Source: Epibacterium sp. Ofav1-8
Lineage (GTDB): Bacteria > Pseudomonadota > Alphaproteobacteria > Rhodobacterales > Rhodobacteraceae
NCBI RefSeq assembly: GCF_022348185.1
Contig: NZ_JAKRFD010000004.1
Coordinates: forward strand, 1 to 64,000
Reading direction: 5' to 3'
Length of the DNA: 64,000 nt
The stretch's first letter is position 1, and every line of letters starts with the position of its first letter. A program made the position numbers and the translations under genes. The notes beneath the pieces were generated by a model. That model searched no databases. It had not been told where the DNA came from and saw nothing but the letters and a program-made list of their open reading frames with translations. Shown here piece by piece: positions 41,801 through 50,093 of this stretch.

Positions 41801-42303
41801 TCACCAGGCGGAAAGATGTCGATGATACCGCCGCGCACCGCGTAATCGCCCGGCTCCATCACCGTGGGGCTTTGGGAAAACCCCATACGTACCAGGAACT
41901 TGCGCAGCGCTTCTTCATCGATCCGCGTGTCGACCTGCGCGGTAAAGGCCGCTTCTTTCAGAACCTCACGCGCCGGCACGCGCTGCATCGCGGCGTTGAG
42001 GGTCGTCAGCAGCACAAAGCGCCCGGGCATGCCCTGCACCAATCCAGCCAGCGTCGCCATTCGCGCGGCCGAAATATCCGCATTCGGCGACACGCGATCA
42101 TAGGGCAGACAATCCCACCCCGGAAACACGATGACCGGAAGCTCCGGGGCAAAGAAACGCAACGCCGAGCGCATCGCGTCCATTCGCTTGTCATCGCGGG
42201 CAATATGCAGCACCGGCGCGCCAGCGCGGTCCAGTTCACGCAGCACCAACTGCGCGTCAAACCCCTCGGGTGCGCCGCCCATGACGATGGATTTCTGGGA
42301 CAT
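38845..42303 (-). CDS. mfd: Transcription-repair coupling factor
   Basis: The product is 1152 aa, the full family length. An N-terminal UvrB-like region, a RID domain (LTPGDLVVHVDHGIGRYMGL) and a superfamily 2 motor are in order; the motor shows GDVGFGKTEVA (Walker A), IIDEEQHFGV, TLTATPIPRTL and QIRGRVGRSKTR. Mfd removes RNA polymerase stalled at lesions and recruits UvrA. It is preceded by the small membrane protein gene at 42334 in the same direction after a 30-bp gap. Confidence 0.98.
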   Translation of the reverse strand: MSQKSIVMGGAPEGFDAQLVLRELDRAGAPVLHIARDDKRMDAMRSALRFFAPELPVIVFPGWDCLPYDRVSPNADISAARMATLAGLVQGMPGRFVLLTTLNAAMQRVPAREVLKEAAFTAQVDTRIDEEALRKFLVRMGFSQSPTVMEPGDYAVRGGIIDIFPPGDSGPVRLDLFGDVLDGARRFDPATQRTTEKLDRVELAPVSEVILDEAAITRFRQNYRIEFGAAGSDDPLYEAVSAGRKHQGMEHWLPFFHERLETLFDYLPDATVTLDDQLTPARIARWESIADQYETRKHAMDAKGRMDSVYKPTPPQLLYLDEAAWDQQVAACRSVQFHPLPQASGPGVVDAGGRIGRNFAPERQQENISLFGALADHIKARMTQGPVVVASYSEGARERLSGLIEDEGLAETIPVSDGTRIGKSGLHLAVWALEHGFEAPDMTVISEQDVLGDRLIRKPKKRRKAENFLTEAQSLTPGDLVVHVDHGIGRYMGLEVVTAAGAAHECLLLEYAEQSKLYLPVENIELLSKYGHDEGLLDKLGGGAWQAKKARLKERIREMADRLIRIAAERALRKAPVMDPPPHAWEEFSARFPYQETDDQLRAIEEVMEDLHSGQPMDRLICGDVGFGKTEVAMRAAFVAAMSGLQVAIVAPTTLLARQHAAGFKERFRGFPLEVRQLSRFVSSKEASQTREGLAKGTVDIVVGTHALLAKNIRFQNLGLLIIDEEQHFGVAHKERLKQLRTDIHVLTLTATPIPRTLQLSLTGVRDLSIIGTPPVDRLSIRTYVAEFDAITIREALLREHYRGGQSFYVVPRISDLPEIEEFLKEQLPELSYVVAHGQMAAGELDDRMNAFYDGKYDILLATTIVESGLDIPTANTMVVHRADMFGLAQLYQIRGRVGRSKTRAYAYLTTRPRQRLTDTAEKRLRVLGSLDTLGAGFTLASQDLDIRGAGNLLGEEQSGQMRDVGYELYQSMLEEAIAKIKSGEVEGLTEGDEQWAPQINLGVPVLIPEDYVPDLDVRLGLYRRLSSLSTKVELEGFAAELIDRFGKLPKEVNTLMLVVRIKAMCKKAGIAKLDGGPKGATLQFHNDKFASPQGLVEFIQSQDGLAKVKDNKIVVRRDWKKDSDKIKGAFAIARDLAEKVVAEKKKARKPQ

Positions 42304-42333
42304 GTGCTCCCCTTCTTCACGGTTATCCGAGGC

Positions 42334-42882
42334 TCAGCCGAGCACTCCGTTGGTCAGGTTCTGAATCATGCCCCAGATCCCGGTGACAAAAATCGACACG
42401 ACACCAACCAGCTGCACATAGAGACGCGTGCGCACGAGCCGGCGGCGCAGGGCGTGATCATCGTGCTCCCTAGCCCGAATGGCGCGCGCTGCTCTCAGGT
42501 TGATCAGTCCCACGACATTCATCGGCAGCAGCATCAGCACCAGCGCCTGTGCAAATTCGATGTCATAGACAAAGCCCAGCATCAGCAGCGACGTCAGCAC
42601 GAAGAACATGAATCCAGTCAGGATAAATCCTGACACATCAGCAACATACAGCAGCCTGTTCACCTGTATGCGAACCAGGTCCCGTAGATCCTGCGCCGAT
42701 TGCCCCCCGACCCGGGCCGCACGTCCAACCATGTCGTAGGGTACGCCCAACACCCAATGGCTGGCAGAAGACCACAGCACCGCAAGGGCAATCCAGTACC
42801 ACAGGTTCGAAAAGGATCTCAGGTCGATCAACTCGACGATAATTGCAAATAGGTCCAAGGTCGTGCAAATCCCTGATTTCAC
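42334..42882 (-). CDS. Four-helix membrane protein (roseobacter 'component of SufBCD complex' type)
   Basis: The product is up to 182 aa with four hydrophobic segments, including SNLWYWIALAVLWSSASHWV and SGFILTGFMFFVLTSLLMLG. The pattern LIDLRSFSNLWYW and VLGVPYDMVGRA matches proteins labelled as a SufBCD component in Rhodobacteraceae; the real function is not known to me. The start is either ATG 42882 or TTG 42858, the latter giving a family-like beginning. It is directly upstream of mfd. Confidence 0.75.
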   Translation of the reverse strand: MKSGICTTLDLFAIIVELIDLRSFSNLWYWIALAVLWSSASHWVLGVPYDMVGRAARVGGQSAQDLRDLVRIQVNRLLYVADVSGFILTGFMFFVLTSLLMLGFVYDIEFAQALVLMLLPMNVVGLINLRAARAIRAREHDDHALRRRLVRTRLYVQLVGVVSIFVTGIWGMIQNLTNGVLG

Positions 42883-43039
42883 CGTCGCACAGGCAACGCG
42901 GAGCCAACTTGACGCCCTGTATCCATCGCCACGCGCGCTGATACAAGGGCTGCTGCGTCAGAAATGCACGGGCGCGGCACTTGTGAACCACGCCTGATCC
43001 GTGGCACCCATAGGCATCGGAATTTGTCACGAGATCAAG

Positions 43040-44038
43040 ATGCCCCCTATCATTGCACCCTTTCCAGCCGCCCGCCCGCGCCGCCTGCGCGCTTCAGCTG
43101 CCGTTCGCAACCTGACGCGGGAACACGAACTTTCGGTGCACGACCTGATCTGGCCGGTGTTTGTACGCGATGGCGAGGGAGTGGAGGAACCGGTTGCATC
43201 AATGCCGGGGGTGGTCCGCCGATCCGTCGATAAAGTGGCAGAGGCCGCAATCGAGGCGCATGCGCTCGGCATCCCGGCGATCTGCCTCTTCCCCTACACG
43301 GATCCCGCCTTGAAAACGGCAGACTGTGCCGAAGCCTGGAACCCGGACAACCTGTGCAATCGCGCCATTCGCGCCATCAAGGCCGCGGCACCGGATCTGG
43401 CAGTGATGACGGATGTGGCGCTCGACCCCTATAATATCAACGGTCATGACGGCTATGTCGTGGACGGCGAAATCCGCAATGATGAAACCGTCGAGGCGCT
43501 GGTCCGCATGACCCTGGCGCAAGCCGAGGCCGGCGCGGATATTATCGGCCCCTCGGATATGATGGATGGTCGTGTGGGCGCCATGCGTTCAGCCCTCGAA
43601 AAGTCCGGATTTCAGAATGTTACGATCCTGTCTTACTCCGCAAAATATGCCTCGGGGTTTTACGGGCCCTTCCGCGATGCGGTCGGGGCATCCGGCGCTT
43701 TGAAGGGCGACAAGAAGACCTATCAGATGGATGCGGGCAACTCGGACGAGGCGATGCGCATGATCGCCCGCGACCTGACCGAAGGCGCAGATATGGTCAT
43801 GGTGAAACCCGGTCTGCCCTATCTGGACATCTGCCAGCGCGTCAAACGCGAGTTTGCCGTGCCGACCTTTGCCTATCAGGTCTCCGGGGAATACGCCATG
43901 ATCCAGGCTGCGGCGCAGAATGGCTGGATCGATGGCGAACGGGTGATGCTGGAAAGCCTGATGGCCTTCCGCCGTGCGGGCTGCGACGGTGTGCTGACCT
44001 ATTTCGCGCCACAGGTCGCGCGGCTGCTGAACGGATAG
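43040..44038 (+). CDS. hemB: Delta-aminolevulinic acid dehydratase (porphobilinogen synthase)
   Basis: The product is 332 aa and joins two 5-aminolevulinate molecules for heme and chlorophyll synthesis. Schiff-base lysines are in LSYSAKYASGFYGPFR and MVMVKPGLPYLD. The usual zinc cysteines are absent: the site reads DVALDPYNINGHDGYV, so this is the zinc-independent type known from Rhodobacter and Pseudomonas. ATG 43040 gives the family start; a GTG at 43001 is in frame. Confidence 0.96.
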   Translation: MPPIIAPFPAARPRRLRASAAVRNLTREHELSVHDLIWPVFVRDGEGVEEPVASMPGVVRRSVDKVAEAAIEAHALGIPAICLFPYTDPALKTADCAEAWNPDNLCNRAIRAIKAAAPDLAVMTDVALDPYNINGHDGYVVDGEIRNDETVEALVRMTLAQAEAGADIIGPSDMMDGRVGAMRSALEKSGFQNVTILSYSAKYASGFYGPFRDAVGASGALKGDKKTYQMDAGNSDEAMRMIARDLTEGADMVMVKPGLPYLDICQRVKREFAVPTFAYQVSGEYAMIQAAAQNGWIDGERVMLESLMAFRRAGCDGVLTYFAPQVARLLNG

Positions 44039-44169
44039 GCCGGAACACGTGAACGTGACAGCGGGAACCCGCGCATCCGGCGTGGGTTCGAGATGACAGA
44101 GGCGCGAAGCTTGCCTATAGTCGGCCCAAACAAGGCGCAAAAGCGCCGACCCACTATGCAGGTAACACC

Positions 44170-44742
44170 ATGAGCAGAACAAATTCCTCTCTGTCCCGCC
44201 GCGCCTTCACCACCGCCGGGCTCGCCACGCTGGGCGTGACCGCCGCTTGCGGAAATGGCATCGGCAATACCAATGACGTGAAGATCGACGCCCGCGTGGA
44301 CGCGACGTTGAACCAGATGTACAGCCGTTATCCCGGCACCCGGGACCTGGCGGAGAAATCCGCGGGCATGCTGGTGATCCCGCTGGTGACCGAGGCAGGG
44401 TTCATCTTTGGTGGCGCCTATGGGCGCGGCGCGCTGCGCATCAATGGTGTCACCGTGGACTACTATGCCAATGTCAAAGGCAACGCTGGTCTGCAAATCG
44501 GTGCCCAGCAATATGCGCATGTGTTGTTCTTCATGACCGATGCGGCGCTTGCACGGTTCCGCCGTTCTTCGGGTTGGACCGCCGGTGCGGATCTCGAATA
44601 TGTGGTCAAGGACGAAGGCAATGCGCTGAGCGCCGACACCAACACCCTCACCGCACCGGTGATTGCCGCGGTCTTTGGTCAGGCGGGTTTGCGTCTGGGT
44701 GCAACCCTCGAAGGGTCCAAATACACCCGCATCATCCCCTAA
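44170..44742 (+). CDS. SYLF (Ysc84) domain lipoprotein
   Basis: The product is 190 aa. The start SLSRRAFTTAGLATLGVTAA followed by C combines a twin-arginine-like motif and a lipobox, so it is probably a membrane-anchored lipoprotein. The SYLF domain is seen in AGMLVIPLVTEAGFIFGGAY and YYANVKGNAGLQIGAQQYAH. SYLF domains bind lipids in other organisms; the bacterial role is unclear. It is monocistronic, ending at a terminator. Confidence 0.88.
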   Translation: MSRTNSSLSRRAFTTAGLATLGVTAACGNGIGNTNDVKIDARVDATLNQMYSRYPGTRDLAEKSAGMLVIPLVTEAGFIFGGAYGRGALRINGVTVDYYANVKGNAGLQIGAQQYAHVLFFMTDAALARFRRSSGWTAGADLEYVVKDEGNALSADTNTLTAPVIAAVFGQAGLRLGATLEGSKYTRIIP

Positions 44743-44777
44743 GACACTGGTAATTACTGCCTAGTTTCAATGCGTTC

Positions 44778-44810
44778 AAAGCCTCCCTTAATCCGGGAGG
44801 CTTTGCTGTT
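44778..44810 (+). terminator. Intrinsic terminator after the SYLF gene
   Basis: AAAGCCTCCC (44778-44787) pairs perfectly with GGGAGGCTTT (44795-44804) around a 7-nt loop; the downstream T tract is interrupted (GCTGTTT). Confidence 0.75.
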
Positions 44811-44840
44811 TGCGGCCCGTCCACGGGCGTGTCGCCCGGA

Positions 44841-45713
44841 TCAATCGAGTGCGCGCAAGCGCTTGATCAGCGCCGAAGTGTCCCAGCGGCCACCACCAAG
44901 CTTCTGCACATCCTTGTAGAACTGATCCACCAATGCAGTCACCGGCAGGCTGGCGTTGATGTCATCCGCAGTGTCGAGACAGATCCCGAGATCCTTGCGC
45001 ATCCAGTCCACCGCAAACCCGTGATCGAACTGATCGTCCAGCATGGTTTCGTAGCGATTGGCCATCTGCCAGCTGCCCGCAGCGCCCTGGCTGATAACCT
45101 CAACCACGGCGCGCCCGTCCAGTCCGGCCTTTTCGGCAAAATGCAGCGCTTCGCTGAGGCCCTGCACCAGCCCGGCAATGGCGATCTGATTGCACATCTT
45201 TGTCATCTGACCAGCGCCGCTGTCACCGATGCGACGACAGATACGCGCATAGGCGGCCATGATCGGCTCCGCCTTGGTGTATTGATCCGCATCACCACCG
45301 CACATGATCGACAAGGCGCCGTTCTCGGCCCCCGCCTGGCCACCGGAAATCGGCGCATCGACAAAGCCCAGCCCTGCCTCTTGCGCAGCCGTATAAAGCT
45401 CCCGGGTGACCTGAGCCGAAACGGTGGTGTGATCCACAAAGGTGCTGCCGGACGCCATCCCCGCAAAAGCCCCATCGGCTCCCAGGCAGACCGAGCGCAA
45501 ATCGTCATCATTGCCGACGCAGGCCATCACGAACTGCGCCTCCGCCGCAGCCTCGCGCGGGGTGGCCGCAGCGCGCCCGCCCGTTTCTGCCGCCCAGGCC
45601 TCCGCCTTTGCGGTTGTACGGTTGTAAACTGTTACTTCATGGCCTGCCTTTTGCAGATGTGCCGCCATGGGATACCCCATCACGCCAAGCCCAAGGAACG
45701 CAACTTTGGTCAT
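44841..45713 (-). CDS. NAD(P)-dependent beta-hydroxyacid dehydrogenase (3-hydroxyisobutyrate dehydrogenase family)
   Basis: The product is 290 aa. The Rossmann start is VAFLGLGVMGYPMAAHL, the substrate loop is FVDAPISGGQAGAENG, and the catalytic lysine is in SGAGQMTKMCNQ. These define the family that includes 3-hydroxyisobutyrate dehydrogenase, tartronate semialdehyde reductase and succinic semialdehyde reductase; which substrate is used cannot be told. ATG 45713 gives the family start. It is divergent from the penicillin acylase gene. Confidence 0.9.
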   Translation of the reverse strand: MTKVAFLGLGVMGYPMAAHLQKAGHEVTVYNRTTAKAEAWAAETGGRAAATPREAAAEAQFVMACVGNDDDLRSVCLGADGAFAGMASGSTFVDHTTVSAQVTRELYTAAQEAGLGFVDAPISGGQAGAENGALSIMCGGDADQYTKAEPIMAAYARICRRIGDSGAGQMTKMCNQIAIAGLVQGLSEALHFAEKAGLDGRAVVEVISQGAAGSWQMANRYETMLDDQFDHGFAVDWMRKDLGICLDTADDINASLPVTALVDQFYKDVQKLGGGRWDTSALIKRLRALD

Positions 45714-45827
45714 GTCCTTTCCCCCTGATCTGTCTTCGCATATGTTGGCGCCAACCCTAGCACCGCGCCGATCAAGCGCAATGTGTCTTGGCAACAAATC
45801 TCGAATTTCCAAGGGAATAGACAAAGA

Positions 45828-48308
45828 ATGGCACGCCTTTTCCGCTGGCTTCTCCGCCTCACGGCCGGTTCGATTCTGCTTGGCCTTGCGGGCGCCGGAC
45901 TTGTCTATTTTCTCGCCGCACAATCGCTGCCCGATTATGACAAGGAGATCGCACTGCCCGGACCGACCGCGCCGGTGGAAATCGTGCGGGATCACGCCAA
46001 TGTGCCACATATCTTTGGCAGCTTCGGCGCCTCTGACGAGGATGTATTCTTTGGCCTCGGCTATGCCCATGCGCAGGATCGTCTCTGGCAGATGGCAGTG
46101 ATGCGCCGCACCGCCCAGGGGCGTCTGTCGGAAATCTTCGGCCCGCGCACGGTCAAAACCGACAGCTTCCTGCGCCGCCTTGACCTCTATCGCACCGCGC
46201 GCAGCTCCGTCGCGGCGCAAAGCCCGGAAAGCCTGCGCGCGCTCGAAGCCTATGCCAGCGGCGTCAATGCGCGCCTGCAGGAGGTCAACGAGCGCGCATT
46301 GGGGCGTGGCGCGCCTGAAATGTTCCTGTTCAACATGCCGATCGCCCCCTGGCAGCCTGCCGACAGCATCGCGATCATGAAGCTGATGGCGCTGCAGCTC
46401 TCCTCGCATCTGCAAGAGGAAATCCTCCGGGCGCAAACCTCCATTGCGCTTGATAACCCCGCGCGGCTGCTGGATATTCTCCCCGACGCGCCGGGCACTG
46501 GAACCGCGACGCTTCCCGAATACACCGAGCTGTTTCCCGGCCCGTTCCCCACACCGGGCGCGGCCCCCTCAGAGGGTTCGGAATATGCCGCGCTGATGCC
46601 TGTCGCCCCGCGCGGCCTCGGGGGCGCCTCCAACGCCTGGGCCGCTGCCCCCAACCGCTCTGCCGCGGGGGGCACCCTGCTGGCCAATGATCCCCACCTT
46701 GGACTGAGCGCTCCCGGTATCTGGTATCTGGCGCGGCTGGAACTGGGCACCGGCGGCGTGATCGGTGGCACCATCCCGGGCATTCCCGCCGTCCTGACCG
46801 GGCGGTCGCAGCAGATGGGATGGGGGGTCACCTCGTCCTATCTCGACGATCAGGATCTGTTCGTCGAAAAGATCAATCCCGACAACCCACAGCAGTACCT
46901 CAGCCCGACCGGCTACAAGGAGTTCGAGAGCCGCCCTTCCATCGTCCAGATCAAGGGCAACGAACCGCTGACCCTGACGCTGCGCTGGACCGACAATGGG
47001 CCGGTACTGCCTGGCTCGCTGTTCGACCTGGCCTCCGTGACGCCGCCCGGCCATGTCATCAGCCTCGGCTGGACAGCGCTGTCGCCCCGCGACACCTCGA
47101 TGACCGCGGCCTTGGAACTGATGCGCGCACAGACGGTGGAACAGGCGATCATCGCTGGCGAGAACTTCATAGCGCCGTCGCAAAACCTGACCCTGGCCGA
47201 CGCGGAAACCATTGCGCTGAAAACCGTGGGCGCCATGCCGGACCGCGATCCGCGCAATCAAAGCCAGGGCCGCTTGCCCAATCAGGGCTGGCGTCGGGAA
47301 AACCAGTGGCAGGGTCGCCTGCCCTATGCGGCGAACCCGGAGTTTGTCAGCCCGCGCGGCGGCATCCTTGGCAACACCAACAACAAGCTGCTGGACCGGC
47401 CCTTTCCCAATCACGTGTCGTTTGAATGGGGCGATACGCAGCGGATCAATCGCTGGCGGCGGCTGATGCAAACGCGCGAGGTGCACACCCGTGACAGCTT
47501 TATCGAAGCGCAACTCGACACCGTTTCCTACAGTGCCCGCAGCCTGCTGCCCCTGATCGGGGCTGATCTCTGGTTCACTGGCGAGGCCGCCCCCGACGGC
47601 ACCCCGGCGCGACAGCGCCAGATCGCCTTGTCGCTGCTGGCAGAGTGGAACGGCGAGATGAACGAACACCTGCCAGAGCCGTTGATCTACGCCAGCTGGG
47701 TGCGCGCTTTGCAAAAACGCCTGATCGAGGATGAACTCGGCCCGCTTGCTGATGCGTTTACCCGTGTTGACCCGGTGTTCCTGGAACGGGTGTTCCGCGA
47801 CATCGACGGGGCTGGCGTCTGGTGTGACGTGCAGCAAAGCGCCCCAACGGAAACCTGCACCGATATGGCGCGATTGGCGCTGGACGATGCATTGGTCTAC
47901 ATCAGCGAGCATTATGGCAATGCGCTGGAGGCCCTGCGCTGGGGCGACGCCCATCAGGCGACGCATGACCATGAGGTCCTCGGCGCAGTGCCCCTGCTGC
48001 GCTATTTCGTGAACATCCGTCAATCCACCAGCGGCGGCGACAACACGTTGCAGCGCGGCCTCACCTCGGGAGAGGAGCCTGCGCCGTTTCGCAATGTGCA
48101 TGCGGCCGGCTATCGCGGGGTTTATGATTTTGCCGATCCGGACAGTTCCGTCTTTATCATCGCAACCGGGCAATCAGGCCACTTCCTGTCGCGCTATTAC
48201 GATGACATGGCGCAGTTCTGGCGCCGGGGGGAATATATCCCGATGTCGCTGGATGAGGACCTGGCGCGGGCGGCAGCCGTTGGTGTGACCCGGATCCTGC
48301 CACGCTGA
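45828..48308 (+). CDS. Penicillin acylase family protein (Ntn hydrolase)
   Basis: The product is 826 aa. A membrane or signal helix (LTAGSILLGLAGAGLVYFLA) directs it to the periplasm. The alpha-chain part has VPHIFGSFGASDEDVFFGLG and AHAQDRLWQM; the self-cleavage site and nucleophile serine are in GGASNAWAA (serine near residue 268), followed by LANDPHLGLSAPGIWYLA. Such enzymes cleave amide bonds of penicillins or acyl-homoserine lactones; the substrate is not readable. ATG 45828 precedes the membrane helix directly. Confidence 0.92.
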   Translation: MARLFRWLLRLTAGSILLGLAGAGLVYFLAAQSLPDYDKEIALPGPTAPVEIVRDHANVPHIFGSFGASDEDVFFGLGYAHAQDRLWQMAVMRRTAQGRLSEIFGPRTVKTDSFLRRLDLYRTARSSVAAQSPESLRALEAYASGVNARLQEVNERALGRGAPEMFLFNMPIAPWQPADSIAIMKLMALQLSSHLQEEILRAQTSIALDNPARLLDILPDAPGTGTATLPEYTELFPGPFPTPGAAPSEGSEYAALMPVAPRGLGGASNAWAAAPNRSAAGGTLLANDPHLGLSAPGIWYLARLELGTGGVIGGTIPGIPAVLTGRSQQMGWGVTSSYLDDQDLFVEKINPDNPQQYLSPTGYKEFESRPSIVQIKGNEPLTLTLRWTDNGPVLPGSLFDLASVTPPGHVISLGWTALSPRDTSMTAALELMRAQTVEQAIIAGENFIAPSQNLTLADAETIALKTVGAMPDRDPRNQSQGRLPNQGWRRENQWQGRLPYAANPEFVSPRGGILGNTNNKLLDRPFPNHVSFEWGDTQRINRWRRLMQTREVHTRDSFIEAQLDTVSYSARSLLPLIGADLWFTGEAAPDGTPARQRQIALSLLAEWNGEMNEHLPEPLIYASWVRALQKRLIEDELGPLADAFTRVDPVFLERVFRDIDGAGVWCDVQQSAPTETCTDMARLALDDALVYISEHYGNALEALRWGDAHQATHDHEVLGAVPLLRYFVNIRQSTSGGDNTLQRGLTSGEEPAPFRNVHAAGYRGVYDFADPDSSVFIIATGQSGHFLSRYYDDMAQFWRRGEYIPMSLDEDLARAAAVGVTRILPR

Positions 48309-48409
48309 GGCGGAGGCGGAGGGGCGACAGACGCCGCCCGCCCAGACGCCCCTCTATGGGCCATCTGCGCCATGGGCTGGGCGACGACCCGACATTACCA
48401 CAGCGCGCC

Positions 48410-48437
48410 CATCCGGCCCCCAACCGGGGGCCGGATG
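48410..48437. terminator. Perfect 12-bp hairpin between convergent genes
   Basis: CATCCGGCCCCC pairs with GGGGGCCGGATG around a 4-nt loop AACC, with no U tract. It lies 14 bp from the hflX stop and 100 bp from the acylase stop. Confidence 0.6.
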
Positions 48438-48450
48438 CGTCGCCGTATAA

Positions 48451-49722
48451 TCAGAGTTTCTCGAATCTGGCCTTTTGCAGATCGGTCCAGCGCACGGTCA
48501 GTTCAAACCCTTCATCGGTCTGTTCCTCCGACTGCACCACCTCTTCCTTGAACAGCCAGGCGCGCTGTTTGCCTTGCGAAAATTCAAGGTGAAGCACGTC
48601 CGTGTGGCGCACGCCTTGCAGTTTTAGCGCGATCTGAGCAAGAAGCTCCGGCAGCCCCTCGCCTGTGAGCGCCGAAATCGCAAACAGATCGTCGCTCCGC
48701 TCTGCCCGCTGGCGACAGGCCTCGGCCTCCTCGGGGGACAGCTGATCGATCTTGTTCCAGACCTCGATCAGGGCGCGATCCTCGTCAACGCCAAGAGAAT
48801 TCAGGATCTGCGCCACATCTTCGGCCTGGTGATCGCTTTCGCTATGGCTGATATCGCGGACATGCAGGATGACATCCGCGGCCAGCACCTCTTCGAGCGT
48901 GGCGCGGAATGCCGCGACCAGTTCCGTCGGCAGATCAGAGATGAATCCCACCGTGTCCGACAGGATCACCTCGGGGCCATCCGGCAGCTCCACCCGCCGC
49001 ATGGTCGGGTCCAGCGTGGCAAAGAGCATGTCCTTCGCCATCACCTCCGCACCGGTCAGGCGGTTGAAAACAGTAGATTTTCCCGCGTTGGTATAACCAA
49101 CAAGCGCAACGATCGGATAGGGAACCTTGGCCCGCGCCGCGCGATGCAGGGTGCGGGTTTTCACCACCTTGTCCAGCTGACGGCGCAGGCGCACCAGTTG
49201 TTCGTCAATGGCGCGGCGGTCGGCCTCGATCTGGGTTTCGCCGGGGCCGCCGACAAACCCGAGTCCACCACGCTGTCGCTCCAGGTGGGTCCAGGCACGC
49301 ACCAGACGCGTGCGCTGATAGCTCAGCGCCGCCATTTCCACCTGCAACACGCCTTCGCGGGTGCGCGCACGGTCGGAAAAGATCTCCAGGATCAGCCCCG
49401 TCCGGTCAAGGATCTTCACCTTCCAGGCTTTTTCCAGATTGCGCTGCTGCACCGGGCTGACCGGACCGTCGATCAGGACCAGCTCCACCTCTTCCGACTT
49501 GAAGACCGCTTTCAGTTCCTCGATCTTGCCGGAGCCAAACAGCATGCCGGGATGCGCCTTGGGCAGCCCCACGACATTGGAGCCGACCACATCCAGGTCG
49601 GGCAAGGCGGCGGCGAGCGCCACACCTTCTTCCAGCGCCGGAACAGCGTCGCGGCGCTCTCTGTCTGACTTGATATCCGGATGCAGGACCCAGGCGCGAG
49701 TCCGCTTCCTGTCATGCTCCAT
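48451..49722 (-). CDS. hflX: GTPase HflX (ribosome-associated)
   Basis: The product is 423 aa. The N-terminal HflX domain has GMLFGSGKIEEL and VELVLIDGPVSPVQQRNLEK, then comes a coiled linker with GGLGFVGGPGETQIEADRR, and the G domain has GYTNAGKSTVFN (G1), SDTVGFISDLP (G3) and NKID (G4). HflX splits stalled ribosomes. ATG 49722 shares one base with the hfq stop (TGATG), so it is coupled to hfq as in many bacteria; a TTG lies 3 nt upstream. Confidence 0.96.
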   Translation of the reverse strand: MEHDRKRTRAWVLHPDIKSDRERRDAVPALEEGVALAAALPDLDVVGSNVVGLPKAHPGMLFGSGKIEELKAVFKSEEVELVLIDGPVSPVQQRNLEKAWKVKILDRTGLILEIFSDRARTREGVLQVEMAALSYQRTRLVRAWTHLERQRGGLGFVGGPGETQIEADRRAIDEQLVRLRRQLDKVVKTRTLHRAARAKVPYPIVALVGYTNAGKSTVFNRLTGAEVMAKDMLFATLDPTMRRVELPDGPEVILSDTVGFISDLPTELVAAFRATLEEVLAADVILHVRDISHSESDHQAEDVAQILNSLGVDEDRALIEVWNKIDQLSPEEAEACRQRAERSDDLFAISALTGEGLPELLAQIALKLQGVRHTDVLHLEFSQGKQRAWLFKEEVVQSEEQTDEGFELTVRWTDLQKARFEKL

Positions 49723-49961
49723 CAATTGGAGTCTTCACCCTCATAGAGACTGATCGGCTGAGCCGGCATGATGGTCGAGATCGCATGCTTGTACACAAGT
49801 TGCGACTGGCCATCGCGGCGCAGCAACACGCAGAAGTTGTCAAACCAGGTGATCACGCCCTGAAGTTTGACACCGTTGATCAGAAAGATTGTGACTGGAA
49901 CCTTAGTTTTGCGAACGTGGTTCAGGAATGCGTCCTGAAGATTCTGTCTGTCCGAAGCCAT
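49722..49961 (-). CDS. hfq: RNA chaperone Hfq
   Basis: The product is 79 aa. Sm1 is seen in [20 protein letters not shown] and Sm2 in [12 protein letters not shown], with the proximal-face YKH motif. The start reads [20 protein letters not shown] with the uridine-binding Q. It pairs small RNAs with mRNAs. It lies between trkH and hflX, the common alphaproteobacterial order. Confidence 0.97.
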   Translation of the reverse strand: MASDRQNLQDAFLNHVRKTKVPVTIFLINGVKLQGVITWFDNFCVLLRRDGQSQLVYKHAISTIMPAQPISLYEGEDSN

Positions 49962-50093
49962 TTGTTTATTATCTCGCCTTTGTTCTTGTCACGCGCTGCG
50001 GCCCAACGCGTCCCTTACGCGGAGTATGGACGCAGTTTTAGCGGGTTTCCACCCGAAATACGTCATTTTTCTACATGGGTTAACCAGATTCTG

